The notes under the pieces are model-generated. The model worked only from the letters and a program-made list of their open reading frames with translations, was not told where the DNA came from and made no database searches. The position numbers and the translations under genes were made by a program. A stretch of DNA of 64,000 nucleotides from Stappia stellulata DSM 5886. GTDB lineage: Bacteria > Pseudomonadota > Alphaproteobacteria > Rhizobiales > Stappiaceae. The stretch lies in contig NZ_KE384083.1 in the NCBI RefSeq assembly GCF_000423705.1, positions 496,001-560,000 on the forward strand, in the 5' to 3' direction. Below are positions 1-7,994 of the stretch, piece after piece; position 1 is the first letter of the stretch, and every line of letters begins with the position of its first letter.

Positions 1-2
1 AT

Positions 3-1394
3 CTCGCGCAATTCGTGATGCACGACCTTGTGGTCAACCAGCCCCTCGGCGAAGGACTGCCGAACGGTGCGGGCGGCACGTCGCTCCGTGCACGTCCATT
101 GATGCTCGACACGCTCTACGGATACGGACCAGCGGTCGAATCCGGGTGCTACGAAGCCATTGCGCAAGGGGCGGACCGCTCCGGCTGGCCCCGGACCCGC
201 TTTCGGCTGGATGGCGTGGCCGGCGACGACGGAGCCCCACCGCCGGACACCGCGCGCTGCCCTTGTCGGGATATCGGCCGGGCCGTGGAAATACGCAACG
301 GCATCGCCCGGGGGACCGCGCTTGTCGCAGACGTGCGAAACGACGACAACGCAGTTCTTTCGCAGCTCACCGCCCTGTTTCAGATCGCACACAACCTGGC
401 CATGGACCGGTTGGAAACCGGTCGTGAACCGGCGACGCCCGAAGCCAGTGCGCTGCACTTCGCGGTGGCCCGCTCGGGGCTGACCCATGTCTATCACCGC
501 ATCCTGCGAAAGGACCTGCTTGCACGGCTTTTGGACCCGGCGGTTCGCCGACACTACGAAGCGGTCCCGGGCGCCGGCGGCGCTCTTTGCGACGATGGAG
601 ATCCGGCAGCCGGCATCGCCGACCTGACCCAGGCCGTCTTGTCCATCGGCCATGCGATGGTGCGCGACACCCACCGGTTTTCGGATGCGCCGGACCATGC
701 CCATAGCTTGCGTGCGGTGATGGAACGCACATCCGTGCGCAGTCCGCATCACACCCCGTTCAACAGAGACTGGATTGTGTGCTGGTCCGAATTTTTCGAC
801 CTGGGCATCGTTACGCCGCAGCTGTCCGGCAGAATTGCCCCCTGCAGCGACACCCCCTTGTGGGACGAGACGCTGTTTGCGCCACCGGTCCCCGGGCAGC
901 CTGCCGGACTGGCGTACCGCGACCTGCTGCGATGCACCTTGTCCGGCGTCCGCAAGATCGACGCGCTGTGCCGAATTATCGCAGAGCGGCGTCCCGACGT
1001 CCGCCGCCTGTCGCCGTGGTTGAGCGAACCGGGCCTGCGCGAGGAAGCCATGCGGAGGTGGCTGGATGCCGACAAAAGCGTCGCCCTGTCCGGGCTTCGC
1101 CGCAGCGTGGTGACGAACCCGCCACCGACGCTTTACCATCTGGCGGAGGCTGCGGCGGCGAACGATGGCTACTGCCTTGGCCCGCTTGCCTCCATCATCG
1201 TTGCCGACAGGATCTACAACCTTCTCGAGGCCCATGAATCCCGGCCCGCGTCGAACATTGTCGCGGCGGAAACCGCGAAGGTTGTCTTCGGCTCCAGGGT
1301 GCCGGCCTCAATGCCCGACCTCGTGCGCTGGATCGAACGACACCTGCCGGCGCAGCACAAGAGGCTTGGTGGCACCGCACTGCGCTGGAGCTGA
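3..1394 (+). CDS. Animal-type haem peroxidase family protein, 5'-truncated by window edge
   Basis: Likely a secreted or cytosolic peroxidase of the cyclooxygenase/myeloperoxidase-like superfamily found sporadically in bacteria. The frame is open to base 3. The codons at 9-23 read Q-F-V-M-H, which matches the Q-x-x-x-H distal haem motif of the family (as in GQLLDHD of myeloperoxidase). The GTG/ATG at 15-20 is therefore internal and the true start lies outside the window. Further matches are DVRNDDNAVLSQLTALF...HN, corresponding to the catalytic Arg segment, and SIGHAMVRD, corresponding to the proximal His segment. About 463 codons are visible. The exact substrate cannot be read. It converges with the BTAD gene at 1481, leaving an 86-bp gap. 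Confident on family, not on function. Confidence 0.72.
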   Translation, partial: LAQFVMHDLVVNQPLGEGLPNGAGGTSLRARPLMLDTLYGYGPAVESGCYEAIAQGADRSGWPRTRFRLDGVAGDDGAPPPDTARCPCRDIGRAVEIRNGIARGTALVADVRNDDNAVLSQLTALFQIAHNLAMDRLETGREPATPEASALHFAVARSGLTHVYHRILRKDLLARLLDPAVRRHYEAVPGAGGALCDDGDPAAGIADLTQAVLSIGHAMVRDTHRFSDAPDHAHSLRAVMERTSVRSPHHTPFNRDWIVCWSEFFDLGIVTPQLSGRIAPCSDTPLWDETLFAPPVPGQPAGLAYRDLLRCTLSGVRKIDALCRIIAERRPDVRRLSPWLSEPGLREEAMRRWLDADKSVALSGLRRSVVTNPPPTLYHLAEAAAANDGYCLGPLASIIVADRIYNLLEAHESRPASNIVAAETAKVVFGSRVPASMPDLVRWIERHLPAQHKRLGGTALRWS

Positions 1395-1480
1395 CGGGGA
1401 GCAATCGTCCAGGTCATGATGCGCGGAAAATCAGCCGGCCCGGCCAAGGGACCTGTCGCCTGACGTGCCGGCCGAGGCGC

Positions 1481-3700
1481 TCATTCCGGCGCGAGATCCG
1501 CAGGCATCTCCAGTCCGGCACGAGACAGGCCATCGCGCAACATGTCCCAGACCGCACGGTCGCTGATTGGGAAACAGGTTCCGATCCAGCGCGCCACCTC
1601 CGCGCGGGTCGGGGGCTGCGGACGCACCCAGCGTTCGCGCACACGCTCCTCGAAACGCCGGCATTGTGCGCAGGCCTCGTCGTGCTGTCCGGTCAGCGCG
1701 AGGGCCGCGACGTACCAGGCCTCGACGCCGAGATAGCCGCCCTTGAGATAGCGGAACGCATTGATCGCCGCTGCGAAATTTCCGCTGGTGAACATGATCC
1801 CGATGAAATAGCTCCAGTGCAGCGGCGACGTCAGAAGTCCGGCGTCGCGCAGCTGGAACGCGATCCGCGACGCCTCCTGCACATGGCCGAAATAGGCAAG
1901 GCCGTGCGCCCCGGAGAGGGAGGTCCAGGGATCATTGTCGTTCAGCGCCAGCGCTCGTCGGTGATGCGCCTCCGCCTGGGCAAAGCGGTGCTGGAGCGCG
2001 GCCGTCCAGGCGGAACACAGGTGCGCCCGCGCATCGAACGGATCAATCGACAGCGCGACGCGGGCCAGATCGGCGGCGCGTTCGAGGTCCGCATCGTGCA
2101 GCCCGTGCCCGGGAAAGACGATGTGCCGGGTGTTGATGATCTGCGCGAGACCGGAATAGGCCGGCCCGAAATCCGGATTTTCCTCGATAATGGCGGACAC
2201 GATCTGCTCGGCACGCTCGGAGTTGTCCATCCGCCAGGTAGCGTACAGTTGCTGGGCGACCAAAAGCCGGTCGTAGTGCTCCACCGAGACCTCCGGCATT
2301 CGCGACACGCTGACCAGCCGTTCGGCGGAAATGCTCACATTCATGGCAAGGGCGATTTCGGCGACCAGCCCCGGCTGGCGGGCGAACAATTCCTCGATGT
2401 CCAGTTCCGCGTTTCGCCCCCACACATAGGTGTTCGTGCGCGCATTCTTGACCGTAACCGAGTAGGAAAGCGTGCGTCCGGACCGCATCGCGCTTATCGT
2501 CACCCGATACAGCGGTGAGAGGGATTGCGACAGGTTTTCCGTCACCCCGTCCGCGACGGACCATTCCTTGAAACGAACGAGGCGCGCCACGAGATCATGG
2601 CGGAAGACCCGGGCGAGCCGGGTGTCCTCATCGGACAGGGTCACATGCAGGATCGGATCCACCACGACAACGGGCGGAGCCTGTGCGACGGAAGGGTCGG
2701 GGACGGGCGGCGACCGCACGGTAGAAGCCGGCGCCACGCCGGGCCGCGCTGCGTCCGCGCTCAAGGTGGCGCTGGCCGGGGTCTTCGCGATGCGCGCGCG
2801 TTCATGGTTCAGCCAGTCGGCGAAATGCCCCAGCTTGATGTCGACAATCAGGTTCTGGGTTTCCCGGGAGGGCTGCGTGTCGAACTCCTCCTCCAGCAGG
2901 TTCCAGAGTTCTTCATAGGCCCGCAAGGCGGATGTGTAGTCACCGCGCACGGCGCGCGCTGCAATGAACGCACGGCACGCCGGTTCATGCGTCGGATCGA
3001 TATTCAAAAGCGCAACCGACGCCTCCTCGATGCCTTGCCAGTCATCACCGCCAAGCTCGATCCTCGGCTCCAGGATGCTGCGCAAATGATCATGAAACTG
3101 CTGGCGACACACGCGCAACCAGGCGGTGAACGGCTCGGAAAGGGTCTCTCCCCCTTCGATCAGACGTTCAGACAGCCGCTTTTCGTCGATCAGGCGGCGC
3201 GGCACCCTCCCGTCGACGCCGACAAGGTCCTGGATATCGGTTTTCACCCGGGCAAGCTCGAGCGTGATATTGAGTTTGTCGCTGCCAAGGCCGTCGAATC
3301 CGGCGGCTTCGAGAATGCGTCTCAGGATCAGCAGGGTCTGACGCAGGGAAGAGCGGGCATGATGGTCGGAGCTGTCCTCCCAGAACAGGTTGGCAGCCGT
3401 TTCACGCGACAGGCGCCCGCCGGGTGTGAGACAAAGGCGGGCGAGCAGCCCCTCCGCCTTGCGCGAGCGAAAGACAACCGGTTCCCCGTTTATGTCGAAA
3501 CGCGGAGGCCCGAGCAGGAATGCGCGCAACACCGGCGGCCGGCCGGACGCGCGCATACCGGCCTCCGCCTTATCGTTCCCGCCAATATTATCCACAATCG
3601 CCTCTGCCCCGTCGCACGTTGCCGATCTTTGCGTGACCTGCCTATTGCACGCTTTTTTCCTTGTTTTTTCAATGGTTGCGCAATTCTGTAACCAATACAA
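1481..3700 (-). CDS. SARP/BTAD-type transcriptional regulator with C-terminal TPR region
   Basis: About 739 aa if started at 3700. Residues about 57-150 look like an OmpR-type winged helix (LLGPPRF...; ETAANLFWEDSSD...RSSLRQTL). Residues about 160-300 form a bacterial transcriptional activation domain of helical repeats (RGDYTSALRAYEELWNLLEEEF). A Pro/Ala-rich linker follows at about 320-345. A segment reminiscent of the TolB-like/adenylate-cyclase-associated N-domain follows (about 350-450), and then TPR-like helices to the end (YSGLAQI, DPFDARAHLCSAWTAAL). This architecture is common in alphaproteobacterial regulators of unknown signal. An internal ATG at 3556, just before the wing domain, is an equally good start because the first 48 residues are low-complexity and basic. 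The target is unknown. Neighbours give no clear regulon. Confidence 0.78.
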   Translation of the reverse strand: MYWLQNCATIEKTRKKACNRQVTQRSATCDGAEAIVDNIGGNDKAEAGMRASGRPPVLRAFLLGPPRFDINGEPVVFRSRKAEGLLARLCLTPGGRLSRETAANLFWEDSSDHHARSSLRQTLLILRRILEAAGFDGLGSDKLNITLELARVKTDIQDLVGVDGRVPRRLIDEKRLSERLIEGGETLSEPFTAWLRVCRQQFHDHLRSILEPRIELGGDDWQGIEEASVALLNIDPTHEPACRAFIAARAVRGDYTSALRAYEELWNLLEEEFDTQPSRETQNLIVDIKLGHFADWLNHERARIAKTPASATLSADAARPGVAPASTVRSPPVPDPSVAQAPPVVVVDPILHVTLSDEDTRLARVFRHDLVARLVRFKEWSVADGVTENLSQSLSPLYRVTISAMRSGRTLSYSVTVKNARTNTYVWGRNAELDIEELFARQPGLVAEIALAMNVSISAERLVSVSRMPEVSVEHYDRLLVAQQLYATWRMDNSERAEQIVSAIIEENPDFGPAYSGLAQIINTRHIVFPGHGLHDADLERAADLARVALSIDPFDARAHLCSAWTAALQHRFAQAEAHHRRALALNDNDPWTSLSGAHGLAYFGHVQEASRIAFQLRDAGLLTSPLHWSYFIGIMFTSGNFAAAINAFRYLKGGYLGVEAWYVAALALTGQHDEACAQCRRFEERVRERWVRPQPPTRAEVARWIGTCFPISDRAVWDMLRDGLSRAGLEMPADLAPE

Positions 3701-4154
3701 CCATTCACAGCAGTCAACGGTCGCCGCGTCGCCTCAACAAGACGACCGTCGATGCGCCTGCCCGTTCGCCATCAGGCCCGAAACGGGTTGCCCCTGTGTA
3801 ACAGCAGCACGTTTTAGGCGAAATCAGTGTCATGCCTGACCCGGCTTTCGTCTTCCCGCCTTTGCAGACCGATCCAGACGCGGGAACGCCCCCGGACAAA
3901 CATGGCCTGGTCGGCGGCAAAGGCATGAAATGCATTGCGTTCCTTCGCCTTCCGTGTGCTCCCGACCGCTTGTGAACTTTCGCGTCTCACCAAAATCACG
4001 GACATATAACGCCGAGTGTTTTTTGATGAATGTAACGAAGGGTTGTGTTGGCGTGTAAGTGGTTTTGCCACTCTGTCGGTGCATCCCACCCAATCAGTCG
4101 ACCGACCGGCGCATCGGCCCTCATTCGGGACACATCCGGTGCGACGCGTCACAC

Positions 4155-4340
4155 ATGACCATCCGGACCGACACCGTCCGACGACGGGATGGCACCAGGC
4201 GTCCGGAAGCTTCAAAGGGGGTGACCTTGGGGCGTTTGCACAGTCGCATTTCAGGACAGCGGTTCGCCCCGTGCCTTGATGCGAAGCGCCGCAAATCACA
4301 TGCGGACCGCAGCGAGCCTTTCCTGCAGGTCCGAACGTGA
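4155..4340 (+). CDS. Possible small basic peptide (61 aa), unrecognised
   Basis: The ATG at 4155 opens a 61-codon frame rich in Arg/Lys (MTIRTDTVRRRDGTRRPEAS...) that stops at 4340, eight bases before a perfect-stem terminator hairpin. No Shine-Dalgarno is obvious and no family is recognised. The only support is the position directly upstream of the terminator. The transcript could equally be a non-coding RNA. Confidence 0.2.
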   Translation: MTIRTDTVRRRDGTRRPEASKGVTLGRLHSRISGQRFAPCLDAKRRKSHADRSEPFLQVRT

Positions 4341-4347
4341 CCCAACT

Positions 4348-4379
4348 GGGCCGGGTTCACGACAACCCGGCCCGCTTTT
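4348..4379 (+). terminator. Rho-independent terminator-like hairpin
   Basis: A ten-base perfect stem (GGGCCGGGTT at 4348-4357 pairing with AACCCGGCCC at 4364-4373) with a six-base loop is followed by GCTTTTG. It reads rightwards and terminates an unidentified transcript. Confidence 0.65.
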
Positions 4380-4656
4380 GGGGCGGATCGACGAAGCGGC
4401 TGACAGCTTCGTCGCCGGTCAACCGCGCAGACACCGAGCGAACCGGAGGCCTGGGGCGGTCGAGACGAACGGAGCTGGCAACGGGCGACATCCTTGACAC
4501 AGTGAGGGGTGCCAGTGCCCGGGCAATGCCAACGAGGGACAACGGATCCATCCGCCACTCGCGGATACAGGTTTTTCAGGGCGCGGAGGCGTCACATTCA
4601 TTGGCCTGGCGGCACAGGAAATAGACATAGTCATACCTTCAGATTTTCAGATGATC

Positions 4657-4691
4657 ATCGCCCGTCCGCAGGTTGCGGGCGGGCGATTTTT
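4657..4691 (+). terminator. Rho-independent terminator with T-tract
   Basis: ATCGCCCGTCCGC (4657-4669) pairs with GCGGGCGGGCGAT (4675-4687), giving thirteen pairs with one wobble, and runs into TTTTT. It reads rightwards and lies about 280 bp after the first hairpin with no recognised gene between. It insulates the LysR gene that starts at 4807. Confidence 0.75.
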
Positions 4692-4806
4692 GTTGCCGCC
4701 AACAGCCGCCCACATGTGACCTGAACGTCTGCCGACGGTCTTGTTTTCCTTTCCCTCGCCGCAACAAGACTTTATTCAATCGGGACAGAAACCCGAAAGG
4801 CCCCGT

Positions 4807-5727
4807 GTGAGCAGTCTGCCACCGATTGACGTCGCCGATTTGCGCGTGCTCGTCTCGCTCGCGACCGAGCGCCACTTCGCGCGCGCCGCGCAGGCCTGCA
4901 ACATGTCGCAGCCGGCCCTTTCGACGCGCATACGGCGCATGGAAGAATCGCTCGGCACGCCGCTGGTGCAGCGCGGACAACGCTTCCTGGGTTTCACCGA
5001 GGCAGGCGAGCGGGTGCTCACACGCGCGCGCCGCGTTCTCGCGGACCTCGATGGCCTCCGCCAGGACGTAACGGGCGGCACCGCGCTTGCCGGCCGGCTC
5101 AGGATCGGCGTGATCCCGAGCGCCACGCCGCTTGCCGGACGGCTCGCAGCCGCGCTTGCCCGGGCGCATCCGGGCGTGGACATCGCCTGCACCAGCCTGT
5201 CGTCGCGCATGATCGAGGCCGGGCTGCTGGATTATTCACTCGACGCCGGCATCACGTATCTGAACAACGAGCCGCTGCACAACGTCGACACGCTGGCGCT
5301 TCAACCGGAAAGCTACTGCCTGGTTGGCGCGCCGGAGCTGCTGGAGCAATCCGCTGAACCGGCAAGCTGGAAACGGGCGGCGGACTGGCCTCTTGCCCTC
5401 CTGACACCCGACATGCAGAACCGGCGCATTCTCGACAAGGCCTTCTCCGATGCCGGCGCGACCCCGCAGGTGGTGTTCGAGGCCAACAGCTTCCTGTCCA
5501 TCTTCGGGCGCGCGGGCCGTGAGACATCGCCGGTCGTGGCCATCCTACCGCGCATGATCGTCGACGAACTCAAGACGGATGCCCTTGGTGTCCGGGAACT
5601 GGAGGCCATGCGCGTGCCACCGGTCATCGGGCTGGTCGCCCCGCGCAGAAACCTGCAATTGCCGCTGACCTCGGCCCTCTGGCGCGCTTGCCTGCAGGCA
5701 ACTCAGCCCATTGATAACCTGTCATAA
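4807..5727 (+). CDS. LysR-family regulator, probable formate dehydrogenase operon regulator
   Basis: The N-terminal helix-turn-helix is typical (ADLRVLVSLATERHFARAAQAC, then MSQPALSTRIRRMEESLG at about residues 25-60). A LysR substrate-binding domain begins near residue 90. I chose the GTG at 4807 because GAAAGG precedes it and family homology starts a few residues later; an upstream ATG at 4741 exists in frame. It lies 84 bp upstream of and collinear with the formate dehydrogenase genes. LysR genes of the FdsR/OxyR-like branch often sit in this position, so regulation of that operon is inferred. The inducer cannot be read from sequence. Confidence 0.85.
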   Translation: MSSLPPIDVADLRVLVSLATERHFARAAQACNMSQPALSTRIRRMEESLGTPLVQRGQRFLGFTEAGERVLTRARRVLADLDGLRQDVTGGTALAGRLRIGVIPSATPLAGRLAAALARAHPGVDIACTSLSSRMIEAGLLDYSLDAGITYLNNEPLHNVDTLALQPESYCLVGAPELLEQSAEPASWKRAADWPLALLTPDMQNRRILDKAFSDAGATPQVVFEANSFLSIFGRAGRETSPVVAILPRMIVDELKTDALGVRELEAMRVPPVIGLVAPRRNLQLPLTSALWRACLQATQPIDNLS

Positions 5728-5811
5728 TCACACGATTTCCAATCGCGATTTGAATTCGCATCCGAATTCCTTGCCACTCCTCTTTTCGAAGATGAGAGGG
5801 AGCGGGCGACA

Positions 5812-7518
5812 ATGCTCGGAGGAAGTCGCGAACCGCAGCCCGTCAGGGACGGCACCGGTCGGAAGGGTCGCGGAAAGGGCGGACGGCTCAAGGGCCGCCC
5901 CCTCGACGATACGGCGCTCGAGGATGTCCGCCGGCTGCTTGGAGAAGCCCCTCGACGGCGCGACCTGCTGATCGAGCATCTCCACCTGCTGCAGGATGAA
6001 TTCGGCGGACTGACCGCCGCCCATCTCAAGGCGCTGTCGCATGAAATGCGGCTGGCGGAGGCGGAAGTCTTCGAGGTTGCAAGCTTCTACCACCACTTCG
6101 ACATCGTGAAGGAGGGCGCGGATCTTCCGCCCCTGACGATCCGCGTCTGCGACAGCCTGTCGTGCATGATGGCCGGCGCGGAACAGATGATCACGGCGCT
6201 GGAAACGCGCGCCGATCCGCGCGAGATCCGCATTGTGCGCGCCGCCTGCCAGGGGCGCTGCGCGGAAGCGCCGGCCGCGCAGGTCGGTCGCAACGAGGTC
6301 GGACATGCGACCGCCGACGCACTTCTGGAGGCCGCGCAGGCCGGAAAAACGGCGCCGCGTCCGGTCGAGGGGCTGCGGCTCGACGCCTATCGCGCCAAGG
6401 GTGGCTATGCGCTGCTGGAGGACTGCCTTGCCGGCAATCGCCAGCCGGAAGACCTGATCGAGACGCTATCCGACGCAGGCTTGCGCGGTCTCGGCGGCGC
6501 CGGCTTCCCGGCCGGTCGCAAGTGGAAGATCGTGCGCTCCTTCGAGGGACCGCGCCTGATGACGATCAATGGCGACGAGGGCGAACCCGGCACCTTCAAG
6601 GACCGGATCTTCCTGGAACAGGATCCGCACCGGATGCTGGAAGGCGCCCTGATCGCCGCCTGGGCGGTTGGCGCGGAGCGCATCTATCTCTACATGCGCG
6701 ATGAATACCCCGGCGTACTGGAGGTCCTGCGGCAGGAAATCGCCGCGCTTGCCGCCGCCGGCCTCACCGATCACGCCCCCATCGAGCTGCGGCGCGGCGC
6801 CGGCGCCTATATCTGCGGCGAGGAAAGCGCCATGCTGGAATCGATCGAGGGCAAGCGCGGCCTTCCCCGGCACCGTCCGCCCTATATCGCGGAAAAGGGC
6901 CTCTTCGGCCGCCCCACCCTCAACCACAACATCGAGACGCTCCACTGGGTGCGCGACATCGTCGAGCACGGCGCGGAACGCTTCGCGGGCCACGGCAAGG
7001 ACGATCACTCGGGCCTGCGCTCGTTCTCGGTCTCGGGCCGGGTTCGCAATCCCGGCGTCGCGATCCTGCCAACCGGCAGCACCATCCACGAGATCATCGA
7101 GGCCTGCGGCGGCATGGCGGACGGACACACGCTCGCAGGCTTCCTGCCGGGCGGCGCCTCCGGCGGGATCTTCCCCGCATCCATGGCCGACCTGCCGATG
7201 GATTTCGGAACCTTCGAGCCGCATGGCGGCTTCATCGGATCGCATGCGGTGGTGATTCTTTCCGACAAGGACGACATGCGTGCGGTCGCACTCAACCTGT
7301 TGCGCTTCTTCAAGCATGAAAGCTGCGGGCAGTGCACGCCCTGCCGCGCGGGCACGGAAAAGATGGTCGCCATGCTGGAGCACGGCGACTGGGACGAAGC
7401 GCGTCTCGGCGATCTGGAACAGGTCATGCGCGACGCCTCCATCTGCGGCCTGGGGCAGGCCGCGAGCAATCCCGTCCGCTCCGTCCTGAAGTTTTTCCAG
7501 CAGGAGAAGCGGCCGTGA
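5812..7518 (+). CDS. fdh1B: NAD-dependent formate dehydrogenase beta subunit (fused gamma+beta, NuoE-NuoF type)
   Basis: 568 aa diaphorase subunit that passes electrons from formate oxidation to NAD+. Residues about 35-165 are a NuoE/FdsG-like thioredoxin fold binding a 2Fe-2S cluster (C113, C118, C146, C150). The rest is NuoF/FdsB-like. It has the FMN/NADH site GLRGLGGAGFPAGRKW near 225-240, a second glycine-rich block (GAYICGEESAMLESIEGKRG), and the 4Fe-4S motif ESCGQCTPCRAG with a distal Cys in ASICGLG. Fusion of the two subunits and the length match the Methylobacterium Fdh1 beta subunit (about 570 aa) rather than the split FdsG/FdsB. RBS-like GAGGGAG precedes the ATG. Its TGA overlaps the next gene's GTG. 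Confidence 0.9.
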   Translation: MLGGSREPQPVRDGTGRKGRGKGGRLKGRPLDDTALEDVRRLLGEAPRRRDLLIEHLHLLQDEFGGLTAAHLKALSHEMRLAEAEVFEVASFYHHFDIVKEGADLPPLTIRVCDSLSCMMAGAEQMITALETRADPREIRIVRAACQGRCAEAPAAQVGRNEVGHATADALLEAAQAGKTAPRPVEGLRLDAYRAKGGYALLEDCLAGNRQPEDLIETLSDAGLRGLGGAGFPAGRKWKIVRSFEGPRLMTINGDEGEPGTFKDRIFLEQDPHRMLEGALIAAWAVGAERIYLYMRDEYPGVLEVLRQEIAALAAAGLTDHAPIELRRGAGAYICGEESAMLESIEGKRGLPRHRPPYIAEKGLFGRPTLNHNIETLHWVRDIVEHGAERFAGHGKDDHSGLRSFSVSGRVRNPGVAILPTGSTIHEIIEACGGMADGHTLAGFLPGGASGGIFPASMADLPMDFGTFEPHGGFIGSHAVVILSDKDDMRAVALNLLRFFKHESCGQCTPCRAGTEKMVAMLEHGDWDEARLGDLEQVMRDASICGLGQAASNPVRSVLKFFQQEKRP

Positions 7519-7994
7519 TCATACGCAAGGCCACCCCCGGGGATCTTCAACGTTTCGCGGCTCTCGTGAGCGAGTTGGAGCAACACTACGGATCGGACAT
7601 CGATCCCGATCTGGTGACACAGCGCCTGTCGGACGGCTTCACGCGCTATGGCGAACTGGTGTTTCTTGTGGCGGAGGACGGTGACACGCTTCTCGGCCAT
7701 GCGACCATGTCGCCGCTGTTTCCCGCCGGACGGGCCAATCCCGCCTATTTCGTCAAGGACGTCTTCGTTTCCAGCCATGCCCGCGGGCGCGGCGTGGGAG
7801 AAGCGCTTCTTCGCGCTTGCGCCGCCGAAGCGCGTGCACGCGGCGCGCCCCGGATGGACCTGACCGTCGATGCCGACAACGAGGGCGCAATCCGGCTCTA
7901 CCGGCGGCTTGGTGCGGTGGAGCCCGACAAACGCTACCTGCGATGGGATGGCGAAAGCCTGGACAAGCTTGCGGAAGGTACGGACGATGACTGA
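7515..7994 (+). CDS. GNAT-family N-acetyltransferase inside the formate dehydrogenase operon
   Basis: 159 aa from a GTG start at 7515 that overlaps the stop of the preceding gene (GTGA). It shows the GNAT fold: a beta1 start (IRKATPGDLQRFAALVSELE), motif A with the acetyl-CoA loop R-G-R-G-V-G (VFVSSHARGRGVGEALL), and the C-terminal DADNEGAIRLYRRLGA block. The substrate may be protein lysine/N-terminus or a small amine; this is not determinable. Its own stop overlaps the ATG of the catalytic subunit gene, so it is embedded and probably translationally coupled between the two subunit genes. I know of no standard formate dehydrogenase accessory protein of this family, so a role in enzyme control or in one-carbon/amine metabolism is only inference. 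Confidence 0.9.
   Translation: MIIRKATPGDLQRFAALVSELEQHYGSDIDPDLVTQRLSDGFTRYGELVFLVAEDGDTLLGHATMSPLFPAGRANPAYFVKDVFVSSHARGRGVGEALLRACAAEARARGAPRMDLTVDADNEGAIRLYRRLGAVEPDKRYLRWDGESLDKLAEGTDDD

Larger units (their letters stand above)
3701..4806. other. 1.1-kb intergenic region without a confident protein gene
   Basis: Several overlapping frames of 60-160 codons exist here on both strands, but none has a recognisable domain or a consistent coding bias. Part of the region (about 3960-4060) is AT-richer than its surroundings. It contains two strong plus-strand terminator-like hairpins (4348-4379 and 4657-4691), which means something is probably transcribed rightwards through it. It may hold a small RNA or a short unrecognised peptide gene, for example the 61-codon frame at 4155-4340. 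Confidence 0.5.

Noticed and set aside
3814-4299. 161-codon minus-strand frame in the 3.7-4.8 kb gap
   Set aside because: Cys/Arg/Ser-rich translation without domain, poor start context, and opposing direction to the two terminators.
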